In this document: one piece after another, positions 17,891 through 27,596 of the stretch
Position numbering within the stretch: position 1 is the stretch's first letter
How the letters are laid out: each line of letters starts with the position of its first letter
NCBI RefSeq assembly: GCF_040219335.1
Contig: NZ_JAVJSQ010000008.1
Coordinates: 1 to 64,000 of the forward strand
Reading direction: 5' to 3'
DNA: 64,000 nucleotides
From: Gimesia sp.
Lineage (GTDB): Bacteria; Planctomycetota; Planctomycetia; Planctomycetales; Planctomycetaceae
Program-made: the position numbers and the translations under genes
The notes under the pieces: model-generated
Told to the model about the DNA's origin: nothing
The model's database searches: none
Seen by the model: the letters and a program-made list of their open reading frames with translations, nothing else

Positions 17891-19456
17891 ATGCAGGGGA
17901 ATTCAGACAGCACTCAAACACAGCCGTCAATCGGTACGCATCATGTCAGTCCAGGGGGGAGGGCAGGGACCTGGTGTTGTGGTCTGCTCCTCCTGCTCCT
18001 GTTGACCGGCACCGGTCTGGCCCGCGACATTCATGTTGACCCGGATAACGGCAATGACGCTGCCCAGGAAGGGCCGCTCAAAACAATCCGTCAGGCGATC
18101 CGCAACGCGCAGCCGGGCGACGCGATTCATCTGCAGCCCAAAGTCTATCACGAATACGCCGGCTTTTACGGCAAGCGCGGAGAACCGGGCAAGCCGATCA
18201 CCCTCGACGGGCACGGTGCCACGCTGGAAGGTTCCGACCCCCTCGACATTACTCAATGGAACGAAGTCAAACCGGACCTCTATCGTAGTGAGCAACTCCT
18301 GCCTGCGGTCACTGATGCCATCCTGCAACGCTGGTTTTTCGTCTGGAACGGCAAGATGGTTCACATGGGCCGGACCTCCAAAGGACCCAGTCAGGAACTC
18401 AAACAGCCGGCGGAACTGAAGGTGGGAGAATGGACGTTTGTGAAAGCAGGGCCCGCCGACGAAAAGTCATCCCAGATCAAGGGAGCCTTTTATTTGAAAG
18501 TCTCTCCCGGTGCGCAGCTCAGCGAACAGCAGATTCGCGTTCCCGTCCGTTCCGCGGGAGTACAGTTTGGCGGTTCGAAAGACAACTACAATGCGCACCT
18601 GGTGATTCGCAACCTGACCTGCACGCATCCCTATAACGATGGTTTCAATATCCACGGACATTGTGAAGACGTACTGTTCGAAAATATCCAGGCCATCGAA
18701 TGTGGCGATGACGGCATCAGTGCTCACGAGACGGCCGAGTACAAAGTCGACGGCTTTGTTTCGATCGGAAATTCGACCGGCATCTGCGACACGGGATCCA
18801 GTCGGACCAGTTACAATCGGGTCTATATTCGCGACTGTCTCGGCTTTGATCTCTTTTTCCTCGATACGGGACGTTATGAATTGACTAATGCGGTCGTGCT
18901 TTCATCCGCTGTTCGCACGCTGATGCTCACCGGACGCGCGGAAGAGACAGAACCCTGCACGCTGACGATGAAGAATGTTTTTATCCGGCGGGTCAGGGGG
19001 AAGAACGAAGTTCGTGTGTCCCGCAATTCGATTCTGGATGCGAGCCATGTTACGCTGATGGGACTCAACTTCCAGGCGACCGGTGGCGAAGTCCGTCTGT
19101 TTGATTCCCTGATTGCCGGCGCGACTGCCCGACAGATCGAGGAAGCGGAATATGAGTACTTGAATGTCTCGCGGTCTGCCGATCCCCTGACTACGGAGAT
19201 GTCGATCTGGAAAGACGTCAAATGGACGGGCGACCGCAACCGCTATCAACTGCAGAGTCTGCGCCTGGATCGCACCTTTTTCGCTCCCCAGGACTTCGCA
19301 ACATTCCAGCAGCAGATCGGCCAGGAACAGGAGTCCCAGTGGTTATCCGATGTCTCCCACGTCACCGGCTGTGGCGCCGACCTGGTCAAACTGAAACAGA
19401 CCGTGATTCCCGAACGTGAACTGAAATCTCCGCGGATCCAGTCACTCCTTCCCTGA
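17891..19456 (+). CDS. secreted right-handed beta-helix protein (DUF1565-like)
   Basis: The 521-residue protein has a leader whose hydrophobic core lies near residues 28-45 (CCGLLLLLLLTGTGLA). A DUF1565-like start follows (IHVDPDNGNDAAQEGPLKTI), the common opening of parallel beta-helix proteins. Repeating short strands such as HLVIRNLTC and VLFENIQAIECGDDGISAHE support a beta-helix, the fold of many polysaccharide lyases and epimerases. The leader is preceded by about 28 polar residues, so a later start is possible. Its stop overlaps the next start by one base. The substrate is not predictable. Confidence 0.82.
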   Translation: MQGNSDSTQTQPSIGTHHVSPGGRAGTWCCGLLLLLLLTGTGLARDIHVDPDNGNDAAQEGPLKTIRQAIRNAQPGDAIHLQPKVYHEYAGFYGKRGEPGKPITLDGHGATLEGSDPLDITQWNEVKPDLYRSEQLLPAVTDAILQRWFFVWNGKMVHMGRTSKGPSQELKQPAELKVGEWTFVKAGPADEKSSQIKGAFYLKVSPGAQLSEQQIRVPVRSAGVQFGGSKDNYNAHLVIRNLTCTHPYNDGFNIHGHCEDVLFENIQAIECGDDGISAHETAEYKVDGFVSIGNSTGICDTGSSRTSYNRVYIRDCLGFDLFFLDTGRYELTNAVVLSSAVRTLMLTGRAEETEPCTLTMKNVFIRRVRGKNEVRVSRNSILDASHVTLMGLNFQATGGEVRLFDSLIAGATARQIEEAEYEYLNVSRSADPLTTEMSIWKDVKWTGDRNRYQLQSLRLDRTFFAPQDFATFQQQIGQEQESQWLSDVSHVTGCGADLVKLKQTVIPERELKSPRIQSLLP

Positions 19457-21114
19457 TGAACGTCCTTGAACACGAAAGAACCAGCATGCACGCCCCTCAT
19501 TCTCGTCAACGGTCAGGACTCCTCGCCTGCTCCCTGATCCTGGTCTGTATTCTTTCTCTGAATGGACAGCTGGCGGCACAAACGCCGGGCCGGGTCTCTG
19601 TCGACCGGGGACCGGCTGTTGAAGAAGCGGTCTTTTTCTCATTCGATGACCGCGCGATTCCCTGGCGTCACAATCTGGCACTGACGCCACAGACGGCGAA
19701 AAAACATCCCGCCAATCCGGTGCTCCGCCGGGGACCGGAAGGCGCCCCTGATCACGGACATGCGATTCTGTATGGCAGCGTGCTGTATCTGGATGGGAAG
19801 TTCCGCATGTGGTACCTGGGCATGTTCGAGACCGCGATCAAAAGCGGCCAGGCGCCCGGCTGGTGGCGGCCCATGTGTTACGCCGAGAGCGACGACGGCA
19901 TTCACTGGACTAAACCGAAACTGAACCTGGTCGAATTCAACGGTAACAAACAGAACAACATCTGCCTGATCAAGTCGCGGGTTCCTTCGCTGGCCAAGGT
20001 CAATGATTTTCTGACGGTCCTGTATGACGCCAACGATCCCGATCCCCAGCGGCGTTATAAGTGTGCCTACATCGCGCATCCCCCGTTCGCCGACGTACGC
20101 GGCGGGCGCAGTCAGATCGGTCCGGATGAACGTCGCTGGGGTGCCTTCATCTGCGCGACCAGTGCAGACGGCCTGACCTGGAATGTTGTCGGAGACCGGC
20201 CGATGAATGCGGGAGGGGAACGTTTTGAAGTTTCCAGTCTCTACCGTTACGGCAACTTCTATTATGCCAGTGGTCAGTTGATTTCTCCCTGGACCTGGCG
20301 GATGGATGGTTCGAAAATTGGTCGCGTGATGCTCACCTACCGTTCGCCCGACTTTGAACACTGGTCCGGTGCGAAAGCACTCTCATTTGCCCGCCCGGGA
20401 CAATTAACGGCCATACCCGTACCCGGTCAGCAGACGCACATGGGGGCCGGCATCTGGAATCGTGGCAACGTGCTGGTCGGCCTGTACGGCATGTGGCAAG
20501 ATGCGCCTGAGAAACCCAAGGATGGCCGCTACTGGAATACCGGCGTCAGCGTCGATCTGGGGCTGATTGTCAGTGATGACGGCGTCCATTTCCGCGAACC
20601 GGTGCCCGATCATCCGGTCATCGCCCGAGGGGAAAAAGGGGAGTGGGATGATATCGCCCTCCTGCAGGGACACGCGTTCGTTAACAAGGGGGACCAGACC
20701 ATGATCTGGTATTCTCACTGGGACACCGGCGGTAAGCTCAAGAACATGGAGATCGGACTGGCCACCCTCCGCCGGGACGGCTTTGGTTATCTCTCCCGCA
20801 AACTCGAAAAGAACGGCGCCCACTTTGTAACTGCTCCTTTCACAACGGAAGGAAAGCTGCAACTCTCCGTGAACCTGGAAGGGGTCAGCCAGGACAGACC
20901 GCTGACCGTCGAGCTGCTGGATGAATACGATCGGCCGCTGCCCGGATACTCGGGAGATCAGGCAGCCCAGGTGACAGAGCCCGGCACACGGACGCCCGTC
21001 GTCTTTCCAGGTCAGCAGAACAGCACGCTGCCCGCAGGGAAACCGCTGGCGTTACGCGTCACATTCCCGGATTCCGAGGAAGTCAAAGTCTACGCTCTGT
21101 ATGTAGGCCAGTAA
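19456..21114 (+). CDS. secreted beta-propeller protein, glycosidase-like
   Basis: The 552-residue product has a signal peptide (LLACSLILVCILSLNGQLAA) near residues 20-42. Repeats with WYLGMFE, YAESDDGIHWTKPKL, CATSADGLTWNVVGD and LIVSDDGVHFREPV follow. The recurring SxDGxxW/F pattern is typical of five-bladed propellers in GH32/43/68-like proteins. The C-terminal 120 residues look like a small beta-sandwich. The ATG at 19456 overlaps the preceding stop; a second ATG at 19486 would also keep the signal peptide. The catalytic carboxylates cannot be assigned with confidence. Coupling to the beta-helix gene suggests joint action on a polysaccharide. Confidence 0.75.
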   Translation: MNVLEHERTSMHAPHSRQRSGLLACSLILVCILSLNGQLAAQTPGRVSVDRGPAVEEAVFFSFDDRAIPWRHNLALTPQTAKKHPANPVLRRGPEGAPDHGHAILYGSVLYLDGKFRMWYLGMFETAIKSGQAPGWWRPMCYAESDDGIHWTKPKLNLVEFNGNKQNNICLIKSRVPSLAKVNDFLTVLYDANDPDPQRRYKCAYIAHPPFADVRGGRSQIGPDERRWGAFICATSADGLTWNVVGDRPMNAGGERFEVSSLYRYGNFYYASGQLISPWTWRMDGSKIGRVMLTYRSPDFEHWSGAKALSFARPGQLTAIPVPGQQTHMGAGIWNRGNVLVGLYGMWQDAPEKPKDGRYWNTGVSVDLGLIVSDDGVHFREPVPDHPVIARGEKGEWDDIALLQGHAFVNKGDQTMIWYSHWDTGGKLKNMEIGLATLRRDGFGYLSRKLEKNGAHFVTAPFTTEGKLQLSVNLEGVSQDRPLTVELLDEYDRPLPGYSGDQAAQVTEPGTRTPVVFPGQQNSTLPAGKPLALRVTFPDSEEVKVYALYVGQ

Positions 21115-21183
21115 GGGAGTCATGGCTTCACCGCTGTCACTGGAAATGCCTGTTCCTCTGTTGAGCGGAAACCTGAATCCAAT

Positions 21184-21213
21184 TTGCGGGCGCCCCCCGG
21201 TCTATGATATAAT
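21184..21213 (+). promoter_or_regulatory. extended -10 promoter for the DUF1549 gene
   Basis: A perfect extended -10 element, TGATATAAT (21205-21213), lies 48 bases before the preferred start at 21262. A weak -35 candidate TTGCGG (21184-21189) sits 18 bases upstream of the -10 hexamer. Confidence 0.6.
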
Positions 21214-21261
21214 CAAGCTTTGATTCATAGACGAATTTCCCACCTGCAGCAGGCTCGCCCG

Positions 21262-23682
21262 ATGAAATTACGTTTTGTTCTTCCCCTGATAGTCGTGTTC
21301 CAGATCACGATGGCGTCCGCCGTTCAGGCAAAGCCCATAGATTTCGCCCATGATGTGGTACCGATTCTGAAACAGCATTGCGTCGCCTGTCATGGGGGAC
21401 GCGAAGCGAAGGGCTCGTTTTCACTGAATACCCGCACGCTTTGGATGGAGTCCGGCTTTGTCGATGTGAAAGACCCCGCAGCGTCGTATCTGCTGGAACT
21501 GGTCACCTCTCAGGATCCGGAAATGCAGATGCCTCCCAAAGGGAAGCCGCGTCTGTCGGCGAAAGAGGTCGAGACGCTCAAACAGTGGATCAGCGAAGAT
21601 CTGCCCTGGGAAGCCGGTTTTACATTCGGGAAACAGGCATACGAGCCTCCGCTCAAACCGCGGCGTCCCGAACTCCCTGCCGCCGTCGATAATCGCACGC
21701 ATCCCATCGATCGCCTGATCGATCACTACCTGGCCGAACACCAGCTGCCCCGTCCCGGACCGATCGACGATGCGACTTTTCTGAGACGCGTCCGCCTCGA
21801 CCTGACGGGCCTGCTTCCCACGCCGGAAGAGTTAAATGCGTTTCTGGAAGATCCGTCCTCCGATAAACGGACGCGCAAAATTCAGGAGCTGCTCTCTGAT
21901 GACACCGCCTACGCCGATCACTGGCTGTCGTTCTTCAATGATCTGCTTCGTAACGATTACAGCGGAACCGGTTTCATCACCGGGGGCCGCAAACAGGTTT
22001 CCGCCTGGTTGTATGAATCGCTGCTCTACAACAAACCCTTTGACCAGCTGACGCGCGAACTGATCGCGCCACCCACCGATGCCAGCCGCGGGTTCATCGA
22101 TGGCATCAAGTGGCGAGGTAATGTCTCAGCCGGGCAGACTGTCGAGATTCAGTTCGCCCAGAGCCTGGGGCAGGCCTTTCTGGGGATTAACCTCAAGTGT
22201 GCCTCCTGTCACGACAGTTTCATCGATCGCTGGACGCTGGAAGAATCATACGGGCTGGCCGCCATTTACTCGGAACGTGCACTGGAAATCCATCGTTGTG
22301 ATAAACCGATCGGCAAGACCGCGAAAGCCAGCTGGCTCTTTCCGGAACTGGGTACGATCGATGCAGGCGCTTCCCGCGCAGCACGTCTGCAGCAGCTGGC
22401 CCAGCTGATGACCCATCCGGACAACGGGCGGTTTACCCGCACAATTGCGAACCGGCTCTGGCATCGTCTGCAGGGCAGGGGGATCGTGCATCCGCTCGAC
22501 GCCATGCAGACCAAACCCTGGAACGAAGACCTGTTGGATTATCTGGCCGTTTACCTGAGCGACAACAAGTACGACATCAAAAAAGTCCTGGAACTGATCG
22601 CGACCTCTGAGGCGTACCAGTCGCAGGTGGAAATTGTCGCAGGTGGAGAAGACTCCGATTACCTGTATCGCGGTCCCCGCTCACGTCGACTCACGGCAGA
22701 GCAGTTTCTGGATGGCGTCTGGCAGATCACGGGTGCCGCTCCGGCCAAGTTCGAAGCCCCCATCTTTCGCACGCGGATTGAACCGGATCAGAAGCAGGAT
22801 TATGACCTCAAAGCCAAATGGATCTGGGGCGATTCTGCGAAGCAGGTGCCCCCCGCGGATGAGACGATTGTGGTCCGCAAAATCATCGAGTTGCCCGCTG
22901 CAGTCAAACGGGGAGGCGCGGTTCTGACCTGCGATAATTCGCACATCCTGTTTATCAATCGCAGGGAAGTCGACAAAGGTGACAACTGGGCCCAGGTCCG
23001 CACGCTCCCCCTGCACACGTTATTGAAACCGGGCAAGAATGAAATCACGGCCATCGTACATAACGGGGGAGGCACTCCCAATCCGGCAGGCTTCTTCTTC
23101 GATGCACGACTGGAACTCGAGAACGGGGAACAGCGCGAAATCTCTTCCGACGCCTCGTGGGAGTGGAATCCGAACGCACCCGCGACGAAGGAAGGTCGCC
23201 TGGGAGGCATTTCCGGAAAGTGGGCTCCCGTTACCATCGTCAAGCCGGTCGGCAGCTGGACGAACGCCGTCGACTCTCAGGCCCGCAGCCTACTGGCAGT
23301 CGCCGCGGAAGGCAAACAACCGATGGTCCGGGCTTCCTTGCTCAAAAATACCGCGTTGATGAAATCACTGGGACGGCCGATGCGGGAACAGATTGTTTCG
23401 ATGCGACCCAGCCAACTGACGACGCTGGAGGCCATCGACCTTTCCAATGAAGCGACCCTGGCCCAGGCGTTTGCCCAGGGGGCACAGCGTCTGATCACAC
23501 AGACCGACGGCGATCCCCAGCGTCTGACCGAGCATCTGTACCAGTTCGCGCTTTCCCGCAAACCGACGACCGCCGAGACCGAAATCATCACACAGATCCT
23601 GGGCGAACAACCCCAGCCGGCCCAGGTCGAGGACCTGCTCTGGTCGGTCTGTATGCTGCCCGAGTTTTTCCTGATCCGTTGA
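21262..23682 (+). CDS. planctomycete cytochrome / DUF1549 protein with inserted beta domain
   Basis: The 806-residue exported protein starts with a signal peptide (VLPLIVVFQITMASAVQA). A planctomycete-type cytochrome domain carries the haem-binding CVACH (about residue 35). A DUF1549 domain with a second CxxCH (CASCHDSF) follows. Near residues 510-650 a beta-sandwich insertion occurs (ETIVVRKIIELP to ISSDASWEW). A short DUF1553-like end, YQFALSRKPTTAETEII, closes the protein. Such proteins are abundant in planctomycetes next to DUF1501 genes, and their function is not firmly established. The ATG at 21262 is preferred to a TTG at 21220 because it places the leader at the N-terminus. Confidence 0.88.
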   Translation: MKLRFVLPLIVVFQITMASAVQAKPIDFAHDVVPILKQHCVACHGGREAKGSFSLNTRTLWMESGFVDVKDPAASYLLELVTSQDPEMQMPPKGKPRLSAKEVETLKQWISEDLPWEAGFTFGKQAYEPPLKPRRPELPAAVDNRTHPIDRLIDHYLAEHQLPRPGPIDDATFLRRVRLDLTGLLPTPEELNAFLEDPSSDKRTRKIQELLSDDTAYADHWLSFFNDLLRNDYSGTGFITGGRKQVSAWLYESLLYNKPFDQLTRELIAPPTDASRGFIDGIKWRGNVSAGQTVEIQFAQSLGQAFLGINLKCASCHDSFIDRWTLEESYGLAAIYSERALEIHRCDKPIGKTAKASWLFPELGTIDAGASRAARLQQLAQLMTHPDNGRFTRTIANRLWHRLQGRGIVHPLDAMQTKPWNEDLLDYLAVYLSDNKYDIKKVLELIATSEAYQSQVEIVAGGEDSDYLYRGPRSRRLTAEQFLDGVWQITGAAPAKFEAPIFRTRIEPDQKQDYDLKAKWIWGDSAKQVPPADETIVVRKIIELPAAVKRGGAVLTCDNSHILFINRREVDKGDNWAQVRTLPLHTLLKPGKNEITAIVHNGGGTPNPAGFFFDARLELENGEQREISSDASWEWNPNAPATKEGRLGGISGKWAPVTIVKPVGSWTNAVDSQARSLLAVAAEGKQPMVRASLLKNTALMKSLGRPMREQIVSMRPSQLTTLEAIDLSNEATLAQAFAQGAQRLITQTDGDPQRLTEHLYQFALSRKPTTAETEIITQILGEQPQPAQVEDLLWSVCMLPEFFLIR

Positions 23683-23695
23683 CGACTGTTATAAT
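23679..23695 (+). promoter_or_regulatory. extended -10 promoter for the DUF1501 gene
   Basis: A perfect extended -10 element, TGTTATAAT (23687-23695), begins just after the DUF1549 stop and ends 47 bases before the DUF1501 start at 23743. The nearby TTGACG (23679-23684) is only 5 bases from the -10 hexamer and cannot serve as its -35 box. The arrangement closely resembles the promoter before the DUF1549 gene. Confidence 0.6.
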
Positions 23696-23742
23696 ACCTG
23701 TATTCCGAGTCTTTAATGCTCCTCTCACAGTGAGAACGACCG

Positions 23743-25200
23743 ATGACATTTGAAATCGATCCCACCGCACCCGAACAGATTGTCCGCCGCGATTTCCTCA
23801 AGCATCTGAGTGCCGCTGGCGCTGCGGCGCTGATGTCGGGAACGCCACGTCTGCTCTCCGCGAATGAAACAGAACCGGTCAAACAACCTGAGGCTACCGC
23901 AGACAGTTGCATTCTGCTCTGGATGGGAGGCGGGATGGCGGCACCGGATACTTTCGATCCCAAACGCTATCTGCCGTTCAAAAAAGGGCTCAAAGTCGCC
24001 GATATGCTGAGCACCTTCCCGGCAATCCACACTGCCGTCGATGGACTGGAAATCTGTGAGGGACTGGAAGGCATCGCATCGGTGATGGACCGTGGGACGC
24101 TGATCCGCTCGGCCGTACAGCCCGACCTGGGCAGCATTCTGCACTCGCGACATCAGTATCACTGGCACACCGGTTATGTTCCTCCACAGACCGTCGCCGC
24201 TCCGCATTTAGGCGCCTGGATGGCCCGGGTGATCGGCCCCCGTAATCCTGTGATGCCGGCCTTCATCAATGTAGGCCAGCGACTCGAAGGCGTCGGGGAG
24301 AGCGAAGAGCTCAAAGCCTTCACCACGGCCGGATTTTTCGGCAGCGAGTTTGGACCGCTCAACCTGCCTTATCCCGAGGAAGCCGCCAAGTCGGTGCGCC
24401 CGCCTCAGGGAATGACGGGGCAACGGTTCGTCAACCGCAACAAGCTTTATCGGAAGCTCATCGATCAGAGCCCGCAGCGGGAACTGATGAGCGACTATCA
24501 TCAGGAATCGATGCTGCGGTCGATGGACAAGGCGTATCGCCTGCTCAGTTCCAAAGAACGGGATGCCTTCGACATCACGCTGGAAAAGGAAGATGTCCGC
24601 CAGAAGTACGGCGACAGTCGCTTCGGTCGTGGCTGTCTGCTGGCCCGACGCCTGGTGGAATCGGGAGCGAGGTTTGTCGAAGTCACAACCGAGTACGTTC
24701 CCTTCCTGCACTGGGACACGCACGCCGACGGGCATACCACCATGGACCGTATGCATAAGGAAATCGACCCGCCGATCACGCAGCTGATTCTCGATCTCGA
24801 AGCGCGGGGCCTGCTCGACCGGACCCTGGTGATTATCGCTTCAGAATTCAGCCGCGATGCACTGATCGAAGGTCAGCCCGGCTCCAACGCCCGGGATCAG
24901 GCTCGCGAGAAGGTCGATGAAATCTCCGAGATGAAGCACTTTGGTCTGCATCGTCATTTCACCGGAGGCACCAGCGTTGTGATGTTTGGCGGTGGAATGA
25001 AACGCGGCTTCGTCTACGGCAAAACAGCAGACGAGCGCCCACTGATGGCGATTGAAAATCCGGTCTCCATCGAAAATCTGCACGCCACCATCATGACAGC
25101 GATGGGCATCAGCCCCAAAACCGGCTTCGACATCGAAGGCCGTCCGTTCTATGTCACCAAAGATGCTAAGGGACAGGCGGTACAGGAACTATTTGCGTAA
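23743..25200 (+). CDS. DUF1501 protein with twin-arginine signal
   Basis: The 485-residue protein has a Tat signal: RRDFLKHLSAAGAAALMSGT near residues 11-30. The DUF1501 domain follows, a sulfatase/alkaline-phosphatase-like fold, with motifs such as WMGGGMAAPDTFDP, PFLHWDTHADGH and IIASEFSRDA. It pairs with the DUF1549 protein in the usual planctomycete arrangement and is probably exported folded. Its enzymatic activity is unknown. The start follows a well-placed extended -10 promoter. Confidence 0.9.
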   Translation: MTFEIDPTAPEQIVRRDFLKHLSAAGAAALMSGTPRLLSANETEPVKQPEATADSCILLWMGGGMAAPDTFDPKRYLPFKKGLKVADMLSTFPAIHTAVDGLEICEGLEGIASVMDRGTLIRSAVQPDLGSILHSRHQYHWHTGYVPPQTVAAPHLGAWMARVIGPRNPVMPAFINVGQRLEGVGESEELKAFTTAGFFGSEFGPLNLPYPEEAAKSVRPPQGMTGQRFVNRNKLYRKLIDQSPQRELMSDYHQESMLRSMDKAYRLLSSKERDAFDITLEKEDVRQKYGDSRFGRGCLLARRLVESGARFVEVTTEYVPFLHWDTHADGHTTMDRMHKEIDPPITQLILDLEARGLLDRTLVIIASEFSRDALIEGQPGSNARDQAREKVDEISEMKHFGLHRHFTGGTSVVMFGGGMKRGFVYGKTADERPLMAIENPVSIENLHATIMTAMGISPKTGFDIEGRPFYVTKDAKGQAVQELFA

Positions 25201-25239
25201 ACCAGAGTCTGTTTGCATGAATGATAGTTCTGCCAGCGT

Positions 25240-25635
25240 CTAGTCCAGCGCCACCAGGTTCAGCAGGTCCCCGATCGATTTGTGTTTTTCGATCGGGTGC
25301 CGTAATGCCTGATCCGTAAGTACCTGGTAATGGTTCTGACGTCCGATTTTCTCTCGCTGCAGAAACCCCTCTTCCTCCAGGTCCTGGATGATCCGCTGTA
25401 CTGCACGCTCGGTAATTCCCACTTCGAGGGCCACTTCTCGCAGCACAATCGTGGGATTCCGGTGCAGGACGATCAGTACATGCGCGTGGTTCGTCAGGAA
25501 TGTCCAGCGATGTCCCGATTCGGGGACTGCCTTCCGGGAAGAGGCGGAGTCGACTGCAGAATCCGCCGCTGTTTTACCCGTCTCCTTCGGGGGTTCCGCT
25601 TTACGTGACTGACGTTTACTAGACGCTTTACCCAT
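25240..25635 (-). CDS. winged-helix transcriptional regulator (MarR/ArsR-like)
   Basis: The 131-residue protein has a basic, low-complexity N-terminus of about 40 residues. A winged helix-turn-helix follows: [20 protein letters not shown], then [20 protein letters not shown] as the recognition helix, with a wing at [12 protein letters not shown]. It is divergent from the DabB/DabA genes. Two operator-like dyads lie in the shared intergenic region, so it is a good candidate regulator of the transporter. The sensed signal is unknown and no ligand domain is visible. Confidence 0.82.
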   Translation of the reverse strand: MGKASSKRQSRKAEPPKETGKTAADSAVDSASSRKAVPESGHRWTFLTNHAHVLIVLHRNPTIVLREVALEVGITERAVQRIIQDLEEEGFLQREKIGRQNHYQVLTDQALRHPIEKHKSIGDLLNLVALD

Positions 25636-25756
25636 GATTCAAACTCCGTCTCAGTTCTGGCATTTAAATCAAGATGTCAGAACTTTTTTTATTGCGTGAC
25701 TGTTCCCGGAGAAAGGGGACTGGAAATGACCATATCTTATTATAGCGACTGATGAT

Positions 25757-25772
25757 ACGAAATGCTATTCGT
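25757..25772. promoter_or_regulatory. operator-like dyad 1 between regulator and dabB
   Basis: ACGAA (25757-25761) and TTCGT (25768-25772) form an inverted repeat with a 6-base spacer. The half-site is the same as in the second dyad about 120 bases downstream. The 25636-25949 gap otherwise holds only promoter-like sequence. Confidence 0.4.
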
Positions 25773-25868
25773 GAATGCCAGATCGTTTGATGGTCGAGAA
25801 ATTTGCTCGAAAATGCTCTTTCTAATCAGTTTTGCTCATAAAAATTCCCCGTTAATGGCGAAGTACTA

Positions 25869-25905
25869 TTGACGAAAACAAATTCGTGTATCACAATACG
25901 CGAAT
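25869..25905 (+). promoter_or_regulatory. candidate dab promoter overlapped by operator-like dyad 2
   Basis: ATTCGTGTAT (25882-25891) and ATACGCGAAT (25896-25905) form an inverted repeat matching at 9 of 10 positions across 4 bases. It overlaps a possible promoter, TTGACG (25869-25874) and CACAAT (25892-25897) with a 17-base spacer. A further inverted pair, GCGAAGTA (25858-25865) and TACTTCGC (25922-25929), encloses the dyad. Repressor binding here would block transcription of dabB. Confidence 0.5.
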
Positions 25906-25949
25906 AGATAAGCGCAAAATATACTTCGCAAAAAAAAAGGGAGAGCATT

Positions 25950-27539
25950 GTGTATCTGTTGGCAGAGACATTGATCGTTTCCGCAGGATTATTGATGGCA
26001 ACGGGACTGGTGCCAGGTCGCTGGTGCAAAAAGCTGCAGTTCAAGTTGCGTGATGGCGTGACGCTGCTGGCGGGTTTACAGACCCTGCTGGCACTGGCCA
26101 TCACCCTGATGAACGTGACGGGCGCCTGGTGGGGAACGGGGCCGTTCACCGAACCAGTTCGCATCGACGTTGGCGGAGTGCAGTGGCTGCTGCTGGATGG
26201 CACTTCCAGTCTGATGTTTGCCCTGGTATCCTTCGTGGGCTGGGTCATCTGTCGCTACTCGATCCGGTTTCTGGATGGTGAGCCCGAATTCGGCAATTAC
26301 TATCGCTGGACCGCGCTGACGATTGGAGCCGTCTCCCTGATGGCTCTGTCAGGGAATCTGCTGCTGTTCATCGCTGCCTGGGCTCTCTCCAGCCTGGGGC
26401 TGCATCATCTGCTCCTGTTCTACCGTGAACGTCCCGCGGCCCGACGGGCTGCCTGGAATAAGTTCATTGTCAGTCGAACCGGTGACCTTTGTCTGCTGAT
26501 CGCTGTTGTGCTGATCTACCTGGAATGCCAGACTCTGAACTTCACCCCACTGTTTGAGCAACTGGCAGGATCTGGTTCAACGGAGAGCATGCCTTTAATG
26601 TGCGGTATCTGGCTGCTGGTGATCGGGGCAGCGATTAAAACGGCACAGTTCCCCTTTCACTCCTGGCTACCTCAGACCCTGGAGACACCGACGCCGGTCT
26701 CCGCCCTGATGCACGCCGGTATTGTGAACGCGGGCGGTTACCTGCTGATTCGCACGAGTCCACTGGTTCAACTGGTTCCCGCAGCGTTGGCCTGCCTGGT
26801 GCTGATCGGAACCCTCACGGTCTGTATTGCCGCCACATCGATGCTGGCTCAGAACAGCGTTAAAAAGAAACTGGCTTATTCCACAGTCGCCCAGATGGGC
26901 TTCATGATGTTGCAGTGTGGCCTGGGAGCCTTCTCTGCGGCCATGCTGCACCTGCTGGCGCATTCCTTCTACAAAGCGTATGCCTTCCTCAGCAGCGGAA
27001 GTGTGCTTGAGCACAAACGGGCACTCGGCAGGGGGGCAGAACCGTTGCAGACGGTGCCTGTCTCTCCCTGGAAGCTGTTGCTGACAACCGGTGGTGTTGT
27101 TCTCGGGTTTCTGGCAGTGCTGTCCCTGTTTGGAATCAATCCAGCCACCAAACCAGGGGGCATTCTGCTGGGATTGGTTGTCTGTCTCGCGCTGACGGGC
27201 TGGCTGAAACAGGCCTGGCAGACCGGCGAATACCTGCTCGTACTCCGTACCTCCTGGGCCGCCGGGGGCATCTGTCTGCTCTACTGTCTTGCCTTTCTTA
27301 CTGTTGACCGCCTCGTGACGCCGACTCCGGTCACGGCTTTTGCCGATCCCTCGCTGCTGTTGATTGGGGGACCTGCAGTTCTGGTGGTCCTCGGTTTTAC
27401 CAGCCTGCTGTTGCTGAATGACCGGCTGACACAGTCACGGAGACCAGACTGGATGAATGCCTTCTACATCCACGCCCTGAACGGGTTTTACGTCGAAGCC
27501 TGGTTACGTCAGCGATTGGGGCACCTTTTGAAACAGTGA
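25950..27539 (+). CDS. dabB: DabB-like membrane subunit of an inorganic carbon transporter
   Basis: The 529-residue polytopic protein belongs to the NuoL/Mrp antiporter family. The proton-channel signature is visible in AAIKTAQFPFHSWLPQTLE and TPVSALMHAGIVNAGGYLL. No other complex I or Mrp genes are nearby. Instead a DUF2309 (DabA) gene follows 57 bases later, which is the arrangement of DAB complexes that accumulate bicarbonate using the proton gradient. A GTG start at 25950 is preceded by GGGAG. An alternative role as an orphan antiporter subunit is less likely because of the DabA partner. Confidence 0.88.
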   Translation: MYLLAETLIVSAGLLMATGLVPGRWCKKLQFKLRDGVTLLAGLQTLLALAITLMNVTGAWWGTGPFTEPVRIDVGGVQWLLLDGTSSLMFALVSFVGWVICRYSIRFLDGEPEFGNYYRWTALTIGAVSLMALSGNLLLFIAAWALSSLGLHHLLLFYRERPAARRAAWNKFIVSRTGDLCLLIAVVLIYLECQTLNFTPLFEQLAGSGSTESMPLMCGIWLLVIGAAIKTAQFPFHSWLPQTLETPTPVSALMHAGIVNAGGYLLIRTSPLVQLVPAALACLVLIGTLTVCIAATSMLAQNSVKKKLAYSTVAQMGFMMLQCGLGAFSAAMLHLLAHSFYKAYAFLSSGSVLEHKRALGRGAEPLQTVPVSPWKLLLTTGGVVLGFLAVLSLFGINPATKPGGILLGLVVCLALTGWLKQAWQTGEYLLVLRTSWAAGGICLLYCLAFLTVDRLVTPTPVTAFADPSLLLIGGPAVLVVLGFTSLLLLNDRLTQSRRPDWMNAFYIHALNGFYVEAWLRQRLGHLLKQ

Positions 27540-27596
27540 GTCTGCCCGGTTTTGTTGCTCTGAATCAATCACAAATTCCCCAGGAAGGTAAATCTC

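Noticed and set aside
25950-27539. Interpretation of the NuoL-like gene as part of respiratory complex I or an Mrp antiporter
   Set aside because: No other nuo or mrp genes are adjacent, and a DabA gene with its zinc-site residues follows directly.
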